In this document: in pieces, positions 1 to 9,986 of the stretch
Position numbering within the stretch: the stretch's first letter is position 1
Layout of the letters: each line of letters starts with the position of its first letter
NCBI RefSeq assembly: GCF_001542625.1
Contig: NZ_CP016279.1
Coordinates: 6,758,001-6,822,000, forward strand
DNA: 64,000 bases
Source of the DNA: Streptomyces griseochromogenes
GTDB lineage: Bacteria > Actinomycetota > Actinomycetes > Streptomycetales > Streptomycetaceae
Direction of reading: 5' to 3'
The notes under the pieces: model-generated
Databases searched by the model: none
Seen by the model: the letters and a program-made list of their open reading frames with translations, nothing else
What the model was told of the DNA's origin: nothing
Translations under genes and position numbers: made by a program

Positions 1-610
1 CGGCCGACCTCACCCTACGGAGCCGGCTTGCGGCCGCGTCACATGACCTCATGGCATTCCGGCGCCAGACGGAGCGGCAACGGTGAGCGGGTCGGCGGTC
101 CCACCGTGCGGGGGCCCGTGCTCGCCGCCCATCCGAGCGGGCTGTGGCTGAGTGGCCCGCAATGGCCGCTCGCCATTCGTGTCAGGCGGATGCGCCGATC
201 GTGCGAGAGCGCTTGAGCACGCGACGCGACGCCGAGCGGGCGACGGGTCACGGCCGAGGGGCGACCGTCGGCGTCGTGGACGCCGTTGCGGGCTCGCGGG
301 CGGGCAGCGGGCGGCGGCATGGATCTCCCGGCGGTGCGCGGCAGGCGCGGGGCATCGGGCGGACGCCGTGGACGGAACGCGGATGTCACTGAGTACCTGA
401 AGGAGGTCGGTCAGCGCGCGGGCGCCTGAGCCCGGTCCGACGGACGACCCGTTGCCGCCCTGTTCCCTCTCCTGGCCGTGCGCCATGGCACGCACGCGTG
501 CTTCGTGCAGTGGGGCGCGCGGATCGTGCAGGAATTCACGCGGATGTCATTCGCATACTCGGTGACTCAAGGGACCGACGCGACCGGATGACACGCGGAG
601 GCAGAGTTCA
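1..610. other. Upstream region without a supported gene
   Basis: No frame here shows a recognisable family or a start with a good ribosome binding site, and the open frames are GC-driven. The last bases before position 611 hold a GGAGG ribosome binding site (597-601), so the promoter of the hydroxyquinol operon must lie in this stretch. I could not assign its -35 and -10 boxes with confidence. The tail of a gene outside the window could reach into the first few hundred bases. Confidence 0.5.
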
Positions 611-2539
611 ATGCGGACGTTCGTCTACACATCTCACCCCTCACGGGTGGTCTTCGGGGCCGGCACGGTCGGCCGACTCGGCGAGGAGGTCGAGCGGCTC
701 GGCTGCTCGCGGGTGCTGCTGCTGGCCGGCGGGCCCCTGGCGGGAGCCTCCGCACGGGTGCGCCAGGCGCTCGGCGGTCTCCTGGCGGCGGAGTTCGACG
801 GCGCGGCCATGCACACTCCGGTGGAGGTGACCGAACAGGCCCTCGACCTGCTCAGGAAGTCGTCCGTGGACGGCATCGTCGCCGTCGGGGGCGGTTCGAC
901 GACGGGTCTGTCGAAGGCACTGGCCCTGCGCACGGGACTGCCGCAGGTGATCCTGCCGACCACGTACGCCGGCTCCGAGGTGACCCCTGTCCTCGGCGAG
1001 ACCCGGGACGGACGCAAGGTCACCCGGTCCTCTCCGGAGATCCTGCCCGAGACTGTCGTCTACGACGTCGACTTCACCCTCACCCTGCCGCTGTCCCTGA
1101 CGGTCACGAGCGGCGTCAACGCTCTCGCCCACGCCGTCGAGGCCCTGTACTCCGCCGACGCGAACCCGGTCACCGACCGACAGGCCCTCGACGCGATCTC
1201 CCGCATCGCCCGGGCGCTGCCCCGCCTCGCCGCCGACCCGGCCGACCTGGAGGCGCGCGCCGACCTGCTGCGCGCGGCCTGGCTCGCGGGGACCTGCCTC
1301 GCCACGGTGGGTATGGGCCTGCACCACAAGCTGTGCCACACCCTGGGCGGCAGCTTCGATCTGCCGCACGCCGAGACGCACACCGTCGTACTGCCGCACG
1401 CCATCGCCTACAACGCGCCCGCGGTGCCCGGTGTGATGCGCCGCATCGCCGACGCCCTGGGCGTGCCCGACGCCCCCGGCGGCGTCTACGACCTGATCGC
1501 CTCCCTGGGCGGCCCCACCTCGCTGCGCGACCTCGGCATGCCGCAGTCCGGCCTGGCCCGCGCGGCCGAGCTGGCCACGTCGACGCCGTACCCGAACCCG
1601 CGCGAGCTGACCACCGAGGGCATCGCGGAGCTGCTGGCCGACGCCTGGCACGGACGCCGCCCCGAGGGTCCGCCCACCACGGAGGCCAAGGCGGCCCGTC
1701 TCACCGAACAGGTCGTGGCCAGCTTCGCGCAGGCGCCCGACGCGCGCGTGGGCACCCTGCTCAGCGACCTGGTCCGGCATCTGCACACCTTCGTCGCGGC
1801 CAATGACGTCACCGACGCGGAATGGCAGTACGCCATCGACTTCCTCACCCGCACCGGCGAGAGCTGCAGCCAGACCCGCCAGGAGTTCGTGCTGCTGTCG
1901 GACACGCTCGGTGTCTCCAGTGCCGTGGATCTGCTCACCAACTCCCGTACGCCCCTCACCACTCCGTCCGCCGTGCTCGGCCCCTTCTACATGGAGGGCC
2001 CACCCGACACCCCGCACGGCGGCGACATCTCCGGAGGGCTGCCCGGCACCCCGCTCTGGGTGGACGTACGGGTTACGGACACCGACGGCGAGCCGGTCGA
2101 GGACGCGGTCGTGGACGTCTGGCAGTCCAACAGGGACGGCTTCTACGACGTCCAGCTCCCGGATCTGGACGGGCCGGTCCTGCGTGGCCGGCTGCGCACC
2201 GACGCCGAGGGGCGGATCACGTTCTGGTCCATCCTGCCCTCGGCGTACCCGATCCCCGAGGACGGGCCGGTCGGGCAGATGCTCGCGGCGGTCGGCCGCC
2301 ATCCCTTCCGGGCGCCGCACCTTCATTTCATGTTCGACGCGCCCGGCCACCACCGGCTCGTCACCCAGCTGTTCGTGTCAGGCGGCGCCTACCTGGACAG
2401 CGACACGGTCTTCGGCGTCAAGGACGAGCTCGTCGTCGACTTCGCGCCGCAGACCGGCCCCACCCCCGACGGCCGCAGGGTCGACGGCGAGTGGCGCCGG
2501 CTCACCTACACCTTCCGCCTCGCCCCCCTGGCCGGATGA
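611..2539 (+). CDS. Fused maleylacetate reductase / hydroxyquinol 1,2-dioxygenase
   Basis: This 642-residue protein joins two successive enzymes of hydroxyquinol breakdown in reverse order. Residues about 1-350 are an iron-type alcohol dehydrogenase fold of the maleylacetate reductase kind, with a GGGS nucleotide loop, a TTYAGSE segment and a GLHHKLCH metal or active-site stretch. Residues about 360-642 are an intradiol ring-cleavage dioxygenase. Y512, Y546, H570 and H572 have the spacing of the Fe(III) ligands of hydroxyquinol dioxygenases. The C-terminal half would open hydroxyquinol to maleylacetate, and the N-terminal half would reduce that to 3-oxoadipate with NAD(P)H. The frame is uninterrupted, so this is a true fusion. 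A GGAGG site 9 bases upstream supports the ATG. It leads an operon whose later genes finish the pathway. I recall this fusion being annotated in other actinobacteria, so the architecture is probably not unique. Substrate specificity is inferred. Confidence 0.9.
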   Translation: MRTFVYTSHPSRVVFGAGTVGRLGEEVERLGCSRVLLLAGGPLAGASARVRQALGGLLAAEFDGAAMHTPVEVTEQALDLLRKSSVDGIVAVGGGSTTGLSKALALRTGLPQVILPTTYAGSEVTPVLGETRDGRKVTRSSPEILPETVVYDVDFTLTLPLSLTVTSGVNALAHAVEALYSADANPVTDRQALDAISRIARALPRLAADPADLEARADLLRAAWLAGTCLATVGMGLHHKLCHTLGGSFDLPHAETHTVVLPHAIAYNAPAVPGVMRRIADALGVPDAPGGVYDLIASLGGPTSLRDLGMPQSGLARAAELATSTPYPNPRELTTEGIAELLADAWHGRRPEGPPTTEAKAARLTEQVVASFAQAPDARVGTLLSDLVRHLHTFVAANDVTDAEWQYAIDFLTRTGESCSQTRQEFVLLSDTLGVSSAVDLLTNSRTPLTTPSAVLGPFYMEGPPDTPHGGDISGGLPGTPLWVDVRVTDTDGEPVEDAVVDVWQSNRDGFYDVQLPDLDGPVLRGRLRTDAEGRITFWSILPSAYPIPEDGPVGQMLAAVGRHPFRAPHLHFMFDAPGHHRLVTQLFVSGGAYLDSDTVFGVKDELVVDFAPQTGPTPDGRRVDGEWRRLTYTFRLAPLAG

Positions 2540-2556
2540 CCGAGGAGCGCCCGCCC

Positions 2557-4329
2557 ATGACCATCACCGATGCGCACGACACGTACGCCACCGACGTCCT
2601 CGTCGTCGGCAGCGGCCCCGCCGGGGGCTCGGCCGCGTTGCTGCTGGCCACCTACGGCATCCGGACCCTGCTGGTGACGAAGTACGGCTGGCTGGCCAAC
2701 ACGCCGCGGGCGCACATCACCAACCAGCGCACCATGGAGGTCCTGCGCGACCTCGGAGTGGAATCCGAGGCGTTGGCCGTCGGCAGCCCCTCCCGCCTCA
2801 TGGGCGACACGGTGCTGTGCACCGCGCTGGCCGGGCAGGAGATAGGCCGTATCCGCAGCTGGGGCACGGGGCCGGCGGCGGCGAGCGAGTACGCGGCGAA
2901 GAGCCCGTGCGAGATGATCGACCTACCGCAGACCTACCTGGAACCGATCCTGGTGAACAACGCGGCGGCCCGCGGTGCCAAGGTGCGCTTCGACACCGAG
3001 TTCCTCAGCTTCACCCAGGACGAGAACGGCGTCACCGTGCTGCTGCGCGACCGGGTCCGCGGCGACGAGTTCACCGTACGGGCCCGCTACCTGATCGGCG
3101 CGGACGGCGGGCGCAGCGCGGTCGCCGAGCAGCTCGGCCTCCCCTTCGACGGCCGCATGGCCAAGGCCGGCAGCATGAACATCGTCTTCAAGGCCGACCT
3201 CACGCGGTACTGCGCCCACCGGCCGAGCGTCCTGTACTGGGTGCTGCAGCCCGGGGCGGAGACCGGCGGCATCGGCATGGGCCTGGTCCGCATGGTGCGT
3301 CCGTGGAACGAGTGGCTGCTGGTGTGGGGCTACGACATCGAGCAGCCGCCGCCGGAGGTGGACGAGGAGTCGGCGCGGCAGATCGTGCGTGACCTCGTCG
3401 GTGACCCCGGCCTGCCGGTGGAGATCACGTCCACCTCACTGTGGACGGTCAACCACAGCCATGCGTCGGCGTATTCGTCCGGGAGGGTCTTCTGCGCGGG
3501 GGACGCGGTGCACCGTCATCCGCCGTCCAACGGGCTCGGCTCGAACACCTCCGTACAGGACTCGTACAACCTGGCCTGGAAGCTCGCCATGGTGATCCGC
3601 GGCGAGGCCGGCCCCGAGCTGCTCGACAGCTACTCCGCCGAACGGGCCCCCGTAGGGCGGCAGATCGTCGAACGGGCCAACCTCAGCCGCGACCAGTTCG
3701 GACCGATCTTCGAGGTGCTCGGCATCGGTGGTGGCGGCGACCACGAGGCCATCGCCGAGGGACTCTCGGCGCTCGGCGCGCCGACGCCCGAGGGCGCCAA
3801 GAAGCGACGCCTGCTCGAGGAGGCGATCCAGCGGAAGAACTACGAGTTCAACGCGCACGGCGTCGAGATGAATCAGCGCTACGCCTCTTCCGCGGTACTT
3901 GCCGACGGCGGCCCCGACGAAGTCTGGGAGCAGAACCGGGAGTTGGTGCACCAGCCGACCACCCGACCCGGCGCGAAACTGCCGCACGCGTGGCTCGTCG
4001 ACGAGCGGGGCGAGCGCCTGTCGACGCTGGACGTCGTCGGTGACGGCACCTTCACCGTGCTGACCGGTCTGTCGGGCGGCGTCTGGGACACGGCCGCGAC
4101 CGCGTGCCGGGCAGACCTCGGCGTGCCGCTGCGCGTGGTGCGTATCGGGGCCGACAACTGCCGTGACGCGTACGGCGAATGGAGCCGGGTCAGCCAGATC
4201 GCCGAGGACGGCGTGCTGCTGGTGCGCCCGGACGGCCATGTCGCCTGGCGCCGCGCCACCGCTCCGGCAAGCGCGCGGTCGGCCCAGGACGAGTTGCTCG
4301 GCGCGCTGCGCCGGGTGCTGGCCCGGTAG
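2557..4329 (+). CDS. FAD-dependent aromatic monooxygenase, TfdB/PheA family
   Basis: This single-component flavoprotein hydroxylase (590 residues) likely turns a phenolic substrate such as resorcinol into hydroxyquinol, feeding the fused enzyme just upstream. The sequence shows the N-terminal Rossmann motif GSGPAG, the GADGGRS motif that contacts FAD and NAD(P)H, and [15 protein letters not shown], which binds the FAD ribityl chain. The C-terminal part has the thioredoxin-like fold region typical of this family. The chosen ATG has GAGGAG 9 bases upstream. An alternative in-frame ATG at 2536 overlaps the previous stop (ATGA) and would add seven residues. The tight junction implies translational coupling. 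The true substrate (resorcinol, 4-hydroxysalicylate, a chlorophenol) cannot be read from the sequence. Confidence 0.87.
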   Translation: MTITDAHDTYATDVLVVGSGPAGGSAALLLATYGIRTLLVTKYGWLANTPRAHITNQRTMEVLRDLGVESEALAVGSPSRLMGDTVLCTALAGQEIGRIRSWGTGPAAASEYAAKSPCEMIDLPQTYLEPILVNNAAARGAKVRFDTEFLSFTQDENGVTVLLRDRVRGDEFTVRARYLIGADGGRSAVAEQLGLPFDGRMAKAGSMNIVFKADLTRYCAHRPSVLYWVLQPGAETGGIGMGLVRMVRPWNEWLLVWGYDIEQPPPEVDEESARQIVRDLVGDPGLPVEITSTSLWTVNHSHASAYSSGRVFCAGDAVHRHPPSNGLGSNTSVQDSYNLAWKLAMVIRGEAGPELLDSYSAERAPVGRQIVERANLSRDQFGPIFEVLGIGGGGDHEAIAEGLSALGAPTPEGAKKRRLLEEAIQRKNYEFNAHGVEMNQRYASSAVLADGGPDEVWEQNRELVHQPTTRPGAKLPHAWLVDERGERLSTLDVVGDGTFTVLTGLSGGVWDTAATACRADLGVPLRVVRIGADNCRDAYGEWSRVSQIAEDGVLLVRPDGHVAWRRATAPASARSAQDELLGALRRVLAR

Positions 4330-4340
4330 GAGAGAACGAG

Positions 4341-5099
4341 ATGGACAAGGTGATGGCCACGGCCGAGGAGGCCCTGGCGGACGTGACGGACGGACGGTCG
4401 TTCGCCGTCGGCGGCTTCGGGCTGAGCGGCGTCCCCGAGGTCCTCATCGGCGCCCTGTACGAGAGCGGGGCGAGCGGCCTCGCGGTCGTATCGAACAACT
4501 GCGGCGTCGACGGCCGCGGCCTCGGCATCCTGCTGGCCGCGGGCCGCATCGCCCGGGTGACGGGCTCGTACATCGGCGAGAACAAGGAGTTCGCCCGGCA
4601 GTACCTCGCGGGCGAGCTGGAGGTCGAACTGACGCCGCAGGGCACGCTCGCCGAGCGCCTGCGGGCGGGCGGCTCGGGGATCCCGGCCTTCTACACCCCG
4701 GCCGGCGTCGGCACACAGGTCGCCGAGGGCGGGCTGCCGTGGCGCTATGCCCCGGACGGTTCGGTCGCGGCGGCCTCGCCGCCCAAGGAGGTGCGGGCCT
4801 TCGACGGCGTGGACCACATCCTGGAGCACGCCATCACCACGGACTACGCGCTGGTCAGGGCGGCGCGGGGGGACCGCCACGGCAACCTCGTCTTCCGCCG
4901 CGCGGCGCGCAACTTCAACCCGCTGGCCGCCATGGCCGGGCGCATCACCGTCGCCGAGGTGGAGGAGCTGGTCGAGCCGGGCGTCCTCGGCCCCGACGAC
5001 ATCCATCTGCCCGGCGTGTTCGTGCAGCGTGTCGTGGCGCTGACCCCGGAGCAGGCGGCGGACAAGGGAATCGAGAAGAGGACGGTGCGCGAGCGATGA
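4341..5099 (+). CDS. pcaI: 3-oxoadipate CoA-transferase, alpha subunit
   Basis: This is the A subunit (252 residues) of a two-subunit family I CoA-transferase. With the next gene it would move CoA from succinyl-CoA to 3-oxoadipate. The [10 protein letters not shown] segment near the N-terminus is the family glycine-rich CoA-binding signature, and residues about 80-130 carry the [10 protein letters not shown] and [11 protein letters not shown] segments of the alpha subunit. A purine-rich ribosome site (AGGAGAG) precedes the ATG. The start lies 11 bases after the monooxygenase stop, and the stop overlaps the beta-subunit start. Position in a hydroxyquinol operon points to 3-oxoadipate rather than acetoacetate, but sequence alone does not exclude acetoacetate. 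Confidence 0.88.
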   Translation: MDKVMATAEEALADVTDGRSFAVGGFGLSGVPEVLIGALYESGASGLAVVSNNCGVDGRGLGILLAAGRIARVTGSYIGENKEFARQYLAGELEVELTPQGTLAERLRAGGSGIPAFYTPAGVGTQVAEGGLPWRYAPDGSVAAASPPKEVRAFDGVDHILEHAITTDYALVRAARGDRHGNLVFRRAARNFNPLAAMAGRITVAEVEELVEPGVLGPDDIHLPGVFVQRVVALTPEQAADKGIEKRTVRER

Positions 5100-5749
5100 G
5101 CTGGAGCAGGGACGAGATGGCGGCGCGCGCCGCGAGCGAGCTGCGGGACGGCGACTACGTCAACCTGGGCATCGGGCTGCCGACCCGCGTGGCCGACTTC
5201 CTGCCGCCGGGCGTCGACGTCGTCCTGCACTCGGAGAACGGGCTGCTCGGTGTGGGGCCGTACCCGTCGCCCGACGAGGTCGACGCCGACCTCATCAACG
5301 CGGGCAAGGAGACCGTGACCGTACGGCCGGGGGCGTCCTTCTTCGACTCCTCGCTGTCCTTCGGCATGATCCGCGGCGGCCACATCGACACCGCGATTCT
5401 GGGCGCACTCCAGGTCTCGGTCCGCGGTGACCTCGCCAACTGGGCGGTCCCAGGAAAGATGATCAAGGGGATGGGCGGTGCGATGGACCTCGTCCACGGC
5501 GCCGGCCGGGTCGTCGTACTCATGGAGCACCTGACGAGGGACGGCGACTCGAAGATCGTTCAGGAGTGCACGCTGCCGCTGACGGGCCGCGGGTGCGTGG
5601 ACCGGATCATCACCGACCTGTGCGTCCTCGACGTCACACCCGATGGACTCGAACTCGTCGAGACCGCACCAGGTGTGACGGCTGATCAGATCGCTGCCCG
5701 CACGCCCCTGACCCTCCGTCGTGAGAAGCCTGCCGGGAGCAGCCGATGA
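5096..5749 (+). CDS. pcaJ: 3-oxoadipate CoA-transferase, beta subunit
   Basis: This is the B subunit (217 residues) of the CoA-transferase, carrying the catalytic glutamate in the [12 protein letters not shown] motif (residues about 44-55). That glutamate forms the glutamyl-CoA thioester intermediate in this family. [12 protein letters not shown] near the N-terminus is also characteristic. The ATG overlaps the alpha-subunit stop by four bases (ATGA), so the two subunits are translationally coupled, which fits their stoichiometric complex. The stop in turn overlaps the thiolase start. Confidence 0.9.
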   Translation: MSWSRDEMAARAASELRDGDYVNLGIGLPTRVADFLPPGVDVVLHSENGLLGVGPYPSPDEVDADLINAGKETVTVRPGASFFDSSLSFGMIRGGHIDTAILGALQVSVRGDLANWAVPGKMIKGMGGAMDLVHGAGRVVVLMEHLTRDGDSKIVQECTLPLTGRGCVDRIITDLCVLDVTPDGLELVETAPGVTADQIAARTPLTLRREKPAGSSR

Positions 5750-6936
5750 TCGAGCGACCCCGTGACGTGTACGTCGTCGACGCCGTCCGCACCCCTTTCG
5801 GCCGCTACGGCGGCGCCCTGGCCGGCGTACGCCCGGACGACCTGGCCGCCGGCGTGCTGCGTGCCCTGGTCGACCGCAGCCCCGGCCTGGACCCCGCCCG
5901 CATCGACGATGTGCTGCTCGGCAACGCCAACGGCGCGGGCGAGGAGAACCGCGACGTGGCCCGTATGGCCGTCCTGCTCGCCGGGCTTCCGGTGTCCGTG
6001 CCGGGTGCCACGGTCAACCGACTGTGCGGTTCCGGTATGGAGGCGGTGATCCAGGCGGCCCGAGCCATCGCGCTCGGTGACGCCTCCATCGCCGTGGCGG
6101 GCGGTGTCGAGTCCATGAGCCGCGCGCCCTGGGTGCTGCCGAAGCCGGAGCGGGCCTTCCCGGCGAAGGACCAGCGGCTGTACTCGACGACGCTCGGCTG
6201 GCGGATGGTGAACCCGCGGATGCCCGCGGAGTGGACGATCCCGCTCGGCGAGAGCGCGGAACTCGTCGGCGCCAAGTACGCCGTCACCCGGGCGGCACAG
6301 GACGCGTTCGCCCTGGACAGCCACCGCAACGCCGCTCGCTCCTGGCGCGAGGGCCGGTACGCGGGAGAGGTCGTCCCGGTCGAGGGCGTGGACCTGAGCC
6401 GCGACGAGGGCATCCGGGACGACACCTCCCTGGAGGCCCTCGCTCGGCTGCGGCCGGCCTTCACCGCGGACGGCACGATCACGGCCGGCAACGCCTCACC
6501 GCTGAACGACGGGGCGGCCGCGCTGCTGCTCGCCGACGAGGACGGACTCGCCGCGATCGGGCGCGAGCCCCTGGCCCGGGTCCGGGCGGCGGCGGTGACC
6601 GGCATAGAGCCGCAGTACTTCGGCCTCGGCCCGGTCGACGCCATCCGCAAGGTGCTGGCCAAGGCCGCGGTCGCCCCCGGCGATCTGCACACGATCGAGC
6701 TGAACGAGGCCTACGCGGCCCAGGCGCTGGCCTGCCTGGCCGCGCTGCCGGAACTCGACCCCGAGGTGGTCAATCCGCGCGGCGGTGCCATCGCCATCGG
6801 TCACCCGCTGGGCGCGTCGGGCGCCCGCATCACCGGAGCGGTCGCGCACCAGCTGGCCGCCGCGGGCACCGGCACGGGCCTGGCGGCGCTGTGCATCGGG
6901 GTGGGCCAGGGCCTGGCCCTGGTGCTGGAGCGCTGA
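5746..6936 (+). CDS. pcaF: 3-oxoadipyl-CoA thiolase
   Basis: This is a 396-residue thiolase that would cleave 3-oxoadipyl-CoA into succinyl-CoA and acetyl-CoA, the last step of the pathway. The acylated cysteine lies in [12 protein letters not shown] near residue 90. The catalytic histidine is in [17 protein letters not shown] and the second cysteine in CIGVGQG near the C-terminus. [10 protein letters not shown], also diagnostic, is present. Length matches the family. The ATG overlaps the previous stop (ATGA), and it is the last gene of the operon, facing the AraC regulator. It could act on other 3-oxoacyl-CoAs; the role here is inferred from its neighbours. Confidence 0.9.
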   Translation: MIERPRDVYVVDAVRTPFGRYGGALAGVRPDDLAAGVLRALVDRSPGLDPARIDDVLLGNANGAGEENRDVARMAVLLAGLPVSVPGATVNRLCGSGMEAVIQAARAIALGDASIAVAGGVESMSRAPWVLPKPERAFPAKDQRLYSTTLGWRMVNPRMPAEWTIPLGESAELVGAKYAVTRAAQDAFALDSHRNAARSWREGRYAGEVVPVEGVDLSRDEGIRDDTSLEALARLRPAFTADGTITAGNASPLNDGAAALLLADEDGLAAIGREPLARVRAAAVTGIEPQYFGLGPVDAIRKVLAKAAVAPGDLHTIELNEAYAAQALACLAALPELDPEVVNPRGGAIAIGHPLGASGARITGAVAHQLAAAGTGTGLAALCIGVGQGLALVLER

Positions 6937-6968
6937 GGGGAAGCCGTAAGAGGCCGTGAAGGGCGTCT

Positions 6969-7838
6969 TCAGCCGGAGCGGCGCAGTGCGGCCGGGGTGG
7001 TGCCCAGCCGGGCGCGCATCACCCGGGTGAGGTGCTCCTGGTGGGAGAAGCCGCAGGCGGCGGCCACCTCCGCGATCGGGGTGGAGCCGGTGCGCAGCAT
7101 CCGGCACGCGGCCTCCAGGCGGTGCCCGAGCAGGAACTGGTGGGGCGAGTGGCCTGTGCTCGCCCGGAACCTCCGCGTGAACTGGCTCGGGCTCAGCGAG
7201 GCCGAGGCGGCGAGGTCCGCGATCGGCAGCGGTTCGGCCAGGCGCTGCCGCATCAGCTCCCGGACGGCCGCGAGCTGCCGGTCGGACAGCCCGGCCGGGT
7301 CGGGCGGGGGCACGGCCGCACGGACACCGTGGCGGCGTGCCAGCTGGGCGGCGAGCATACCCGTCAGGTGATCGGTGTACGTGCGGGCCGACGGCTCCCA
7401 GGAGCGCACCGCGCCCTCCAGCGCGAGCATGAGCTGTTCGGCGAGTGGATCACTGACCCCGAGCTCCTCGGACAGCTCCACGGGCCGTCCGCCGTTCGCG
7501 TCGCGCAGGGCATCGTCCGTGAGGTAGGCGTGGATCGTCTGCAGCCGCCCTCCGAGCTCGACGGCGAGAGCTCGGCCGGCCGGCTGCAGAAAGAACCCAC
7601 CGGCCGGGATCGTCCGTGCCCGCCCGTCCGCGCCCTGCCCCCGCCGTACGGGGACAGGACCACTGAGGTGCAGGATCAACAGGTGGGTGGGGGCCGGATC
7701 GAACGCCGCGCGGTAGGGCTGCTCCTCCTGCGCGGAGAGATACAGCCGGTCCCATCCGAGCCCTGAGCTGGTGTGTCGTGTCCGCACGCCGGGCTGTCGC
7801 AGCATGCCGACCGTGTCCGCCAGGCCGAGCTCCGTCAT
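6969..7838 (-). CDS. AraC-family transcriptional regulator
   Basis: This is a 289-residue regulator with an N-terminal cupin-like effector domain (about 30-150) and two C-terminal helix-turn-helix units (about 185-289). LPIADLAASASLSPSQFTRRFRASTGHSPHQFLLGHRL and the IAEVAAACGFSHQEHLTRVMRARLG region are classic AraC signatures, quoted here only in part as motifs. A GAGGAGG ribosome site sits 8 bases before the ATG. It is convergent to the catabolic operon, 32 bases away, and is the obvious candidate to sense the phenolic substrate and control that operon. That link is inferred from position. Confidence 0.87.
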   Translation of the reverse strand: MTELGLADTVGMLRQPGVRTRHTSSGLGWDRLYLSAQEEQPYRAAFDPAPTHLLILHLSGPVPVRRGQGADGRARTIPAGGFFLQPAGRALAVELGGRLQTIHAYLTDDALRDANGGRPVELSEELGVSDPLAEQLMLALEGAVRSWEPSARTYTDHLTGMLAAQLARRHGVRAAVPPPDPAGLSDRQLAAVRELMRQRLAEPLPIADLAASASLSPSQFTRRFRASTGHSPHQFLLGHRLEAACRMLRTGSTPIAEVAAACGFSHQEHLTRVMRARLGTTPAALRRSG

Positions 7839-8656
7839 GATCAGACCTCCTCACGACACCCATATAGTTGAATAGTAAACCAAGCGTCCGGCCGGCGAGA
7901 GGGAACCGGATCGCGCGGATGCGGTCCACGACCACCGGGAGACCCCTGGCCGCCGCCGACGGGTGCCGACCCGACGGCCATGCGGCCGCGATCCGCGCCA
8001 CTCGGTACGGGCTGCGACGTCAAGGCGGCGAGGCGGCCCACGGCCCGGCCGGACACATGATCACCCCGTGACATACGCCGGTCGCGGCCCAGGCCGACCA
8101 GTCACTCGCCCCCCTTCGACTCACCTTCCCGCATGGCCTCCGATCCCACATATCGCCGTGGCGACGGACGGTGACCATGTCTTCGCAGGGGCGACGCGCA
8201 CCACACGAAGGACGAGCGCGACGGAGAGCATGACACCGGCCGCGAAGGGGCCTCCCTGCCGGACGGCCCCACTCTCCCGACGGGGACCGCACAGCCCGCG
8301 GCCTCGCCCCGCATCAGCTCGGCGTCACGGCGTGGACGGCGGGCCGGAGTTCACGGCCGGCGGTGTCGTCGCCGCCGACGTCCGGAAGGCACCCGATCCA
8401 CCAGGACCGAGGGTCTGCCGGACCTCGACGGCGATCCCGACACGGCGTCAAGCGGGAGCGAGCGGGCGACGGATGAAGGGCAAGGCAACGCGCAGCGCAT
8501 GAGATTTTCCATGCAAACATTTGATCTGACCGTGAGACCTTCATTAAGGTCTTGCCTCAACCCCCGCTCAGGCGATCACTCAGAAGGAGTGACGGTGGAG
8601 GGGCACCGCCCACCGACGTGCCGGCAGGCGGCCGAAGGAACAAGGAGCCCGCCCCT
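7839..8656. other. Intergenic region between AraC and NlpC/P60 genes
   Basis: About 800 bases without a supportable gene. Just upstream of the AraC gene (about 7860-7882) is an unusually AT-rich patch with two ATAGT copies, probably its promoter or operator. The right end carries the inverted repeat at 8535-8552 and the leader of the NlpC/P60 gene. The middle shows only GC-driven open frames. Confidence 0.5.
8535..8552. promoter_or_regulatory. Perfect 7-bp inverted repeat upstream of NlpC/P60 gene
   Basis: AGACCTT, a four-base CATT centre, then AAGGTCT form a perfect inverted repeat about 105 bases before the GTG of the cell-wall hydrolase gene, in a locally AT-rich stretch. It could be a repressor operator or a small leader hairpin. 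It lacks a following U-run, so a terminator is unlikely. No known regulator can be assigned. Confidence 0.45.
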
Positions 8657-9694
8657 GTGGCGTCCCACCGTCGACTGAAGCAGCCGAGCCGCACGCGCGT
8701 GACCGTGCTGACCACCGCGGCAGCCGCCGCCGTCGCGCTCAGCGCGAACGCCGCCAATGCCGCGCCGAGCGAGAAGCTCAACAAGGACGAGGTCAAGGCG
8801 AAGGTCGACAAGCTCTACGAGCAGGCGGAGCAGGCCACCGAGAAGTACAACGGGGCCAAGGAGAAGCAGCAGAAGCTGCAGAAAGAGATCTCCACGATCC
8901 AGGACAGCGTCGCCCGCGGCCGGCAGGAGCTCAACAAGCTGCGCGACGGCCTCGGTTCGCTGGCGACGGCCCAGTACCGCTCCGGCGGCATGGATTCCTC
9001 GGTCCAGCTCTTCCTGTCCTCCGACCCGGACGACTTCCTCGACAAGGCCTCCACGCTCGACCAGTTGAGCAGCCAGCAGGTCGAGGCCCTGAAGAAGATT
9101 CAGGACAAACAGCGCGAACTAGCCCAGGAGCGCGCCGAAGCCACCGAGAAGCTCAAGGACCTCGCCGCCACCCGCACGGAACTGGGCAACAAGAAGAAGG
9201 AAGTCCAGGGCAAGCTCGCCGAGGCGCAGAAGCTGCTCAACACCCTGACCGCCAAGGAGAAGGCGGCCCTCGCGGCCGAGCAGCAGCGCGCCGATCGCTC
9301 CTCCGCGGACCGCGTGGACCTCGGCAACGACACCTCCGCCTCCGGCCGGGCCGGCGCCGCGTTCTCCGCCGCACAGAGCAAGCTCGGCACGCCCTACGTC
9401 TACGGCGCCACCGGCCCCTCCTCCTACGACTGCTCGGGCCTGACCTCCTGGGCCTACGCCCAGGCCGGCGTCTCGATACCGCGCACCTCCGAGGCCCAGG
9501 CGAACATCGGCACCCGCCTCACACGAAGTCAGCTTCAGGTCGGCGACCTGGTCTTCTTCTTCAACGACCTGCACCACGTGGGCCTGTACGCGGGCAACGG
9601 CCAGATCCTGCACGCTCCTCGCACTGGCACAGTCGTACGGTACGAGTCGATGGACACCATCGGCGGACCGTTCATGTTCGGTGTCCGAGTCTGA
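8657..9694 (+). CDS. Secreted NlpC/P60 peptidoglycan endopeptidase with coiled coil
   Basis: This 345-residue exported cell-wall hydrolase has a signal peptide at about residues 1-35 with an ANAANA cleavage region. A long charged coiled coil (about 42-215, rich in K, E and Q) follows, and the C-terminal NlpC/P60 domain spans about 235-345. The catalytic cysteine is C259 in YDCSGLTSWAY and the histidine is H307 in HHVGLYAG. The family cuts D-glutamyl-diaminopimelate bonds in peptide stems. The architecture matches RipA/DIP1281-type enzymes, in which the coiled coil controls access to the active site. The GTG start is chosen because AAGGAG lies 9 bases upstream and the signal peptide begins there. 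An in-frame TTG at 8552 lacks support. Confidence 0.9.
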   Translation: MASHRRLKQPSRTRVTVLTTAAAAAVALSANAANAAPSEKLNKDEVKAKVDKLYEQAEQATEKYNGAKEKQQKLQKEISTIQDSVARGRQELNKLRDGLGSLATAQYRSGGMDSSVQLFLSSDPDDFLDKASTLDQLSSQQVEALKKIQDKQRELAQERAEATEKLKDLAATRTELGNKKKEVQGKLAEAQKLLNTLTAKEKAALAAEQQRADRSSADRVDLGNDTSASGRAGAAFSAAQSKLGTPYVYGATGPSSYDCSGLTSWAYAQAGVSIPRTSEAQANIGTRLTRSQLQVGDLVFFFNDLHHVGLYAGNGQILHAPRTGTVVRYESMDTIGGPFMFGVRV

Positions 9695-9973
9695 CCCACG
9701 CCTCCGTCAGGAACACCGTCCCTCGCTCGCCGCAACCGCCGGCATGTACTGCTCGACGATGGCGCGGTCACGGGCGCGTGCCAGGCGGACTTCGCCGCTG
9801 CCGCCGGCCGGGGCCCGTCGAAGGTGAGCTGCCGCTGTCCTTCGCTCGCGCATCATGCACGCCTCCCTCGCGCCGGTCGGCGGGGCGTCGCGGTCCCGTC
9901 CGCCGCGGTCCCGTCCACCGCAGTCGCATACCAGGGAACTGCGCGGACCCGCGGGAATGTCAGTGGCTCCGGC

Positions 9974-9979
9974 TATCGT
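9974..9979 (+). promoter_or_regulatory. -10 box of a leaderless promoter for the HEAT-repeat gene
   Basis: TATCGT fits the actinobacterial TANNNT -10 consensus. It lies seven bases before the ATG at 9987, with no ribosome binding site between, so transcription should start at or next to the start codon. The -35 is not recognisable. Confidence 0.55.
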
Positions 9980-9986
9980 CGGCTGA

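Noticed and set aside
641..2353. Long open frame antisense to the fused reductase/dioxygenase gene
   Set aside because: It is a reverse-frame shadow of a strongly supported gene, with low-complexity V/R/G/D/Q composition and no recognised motif.
8521..8656. c-di-AMP (ydaO-type) riboswitch in the NlpC/P60 leader
   Set aside because: Cell-wall hydrolase genes in this group often carry one, but the conserved elements I would expect are not present in the leader. Only a simple inverted repeat is seen.
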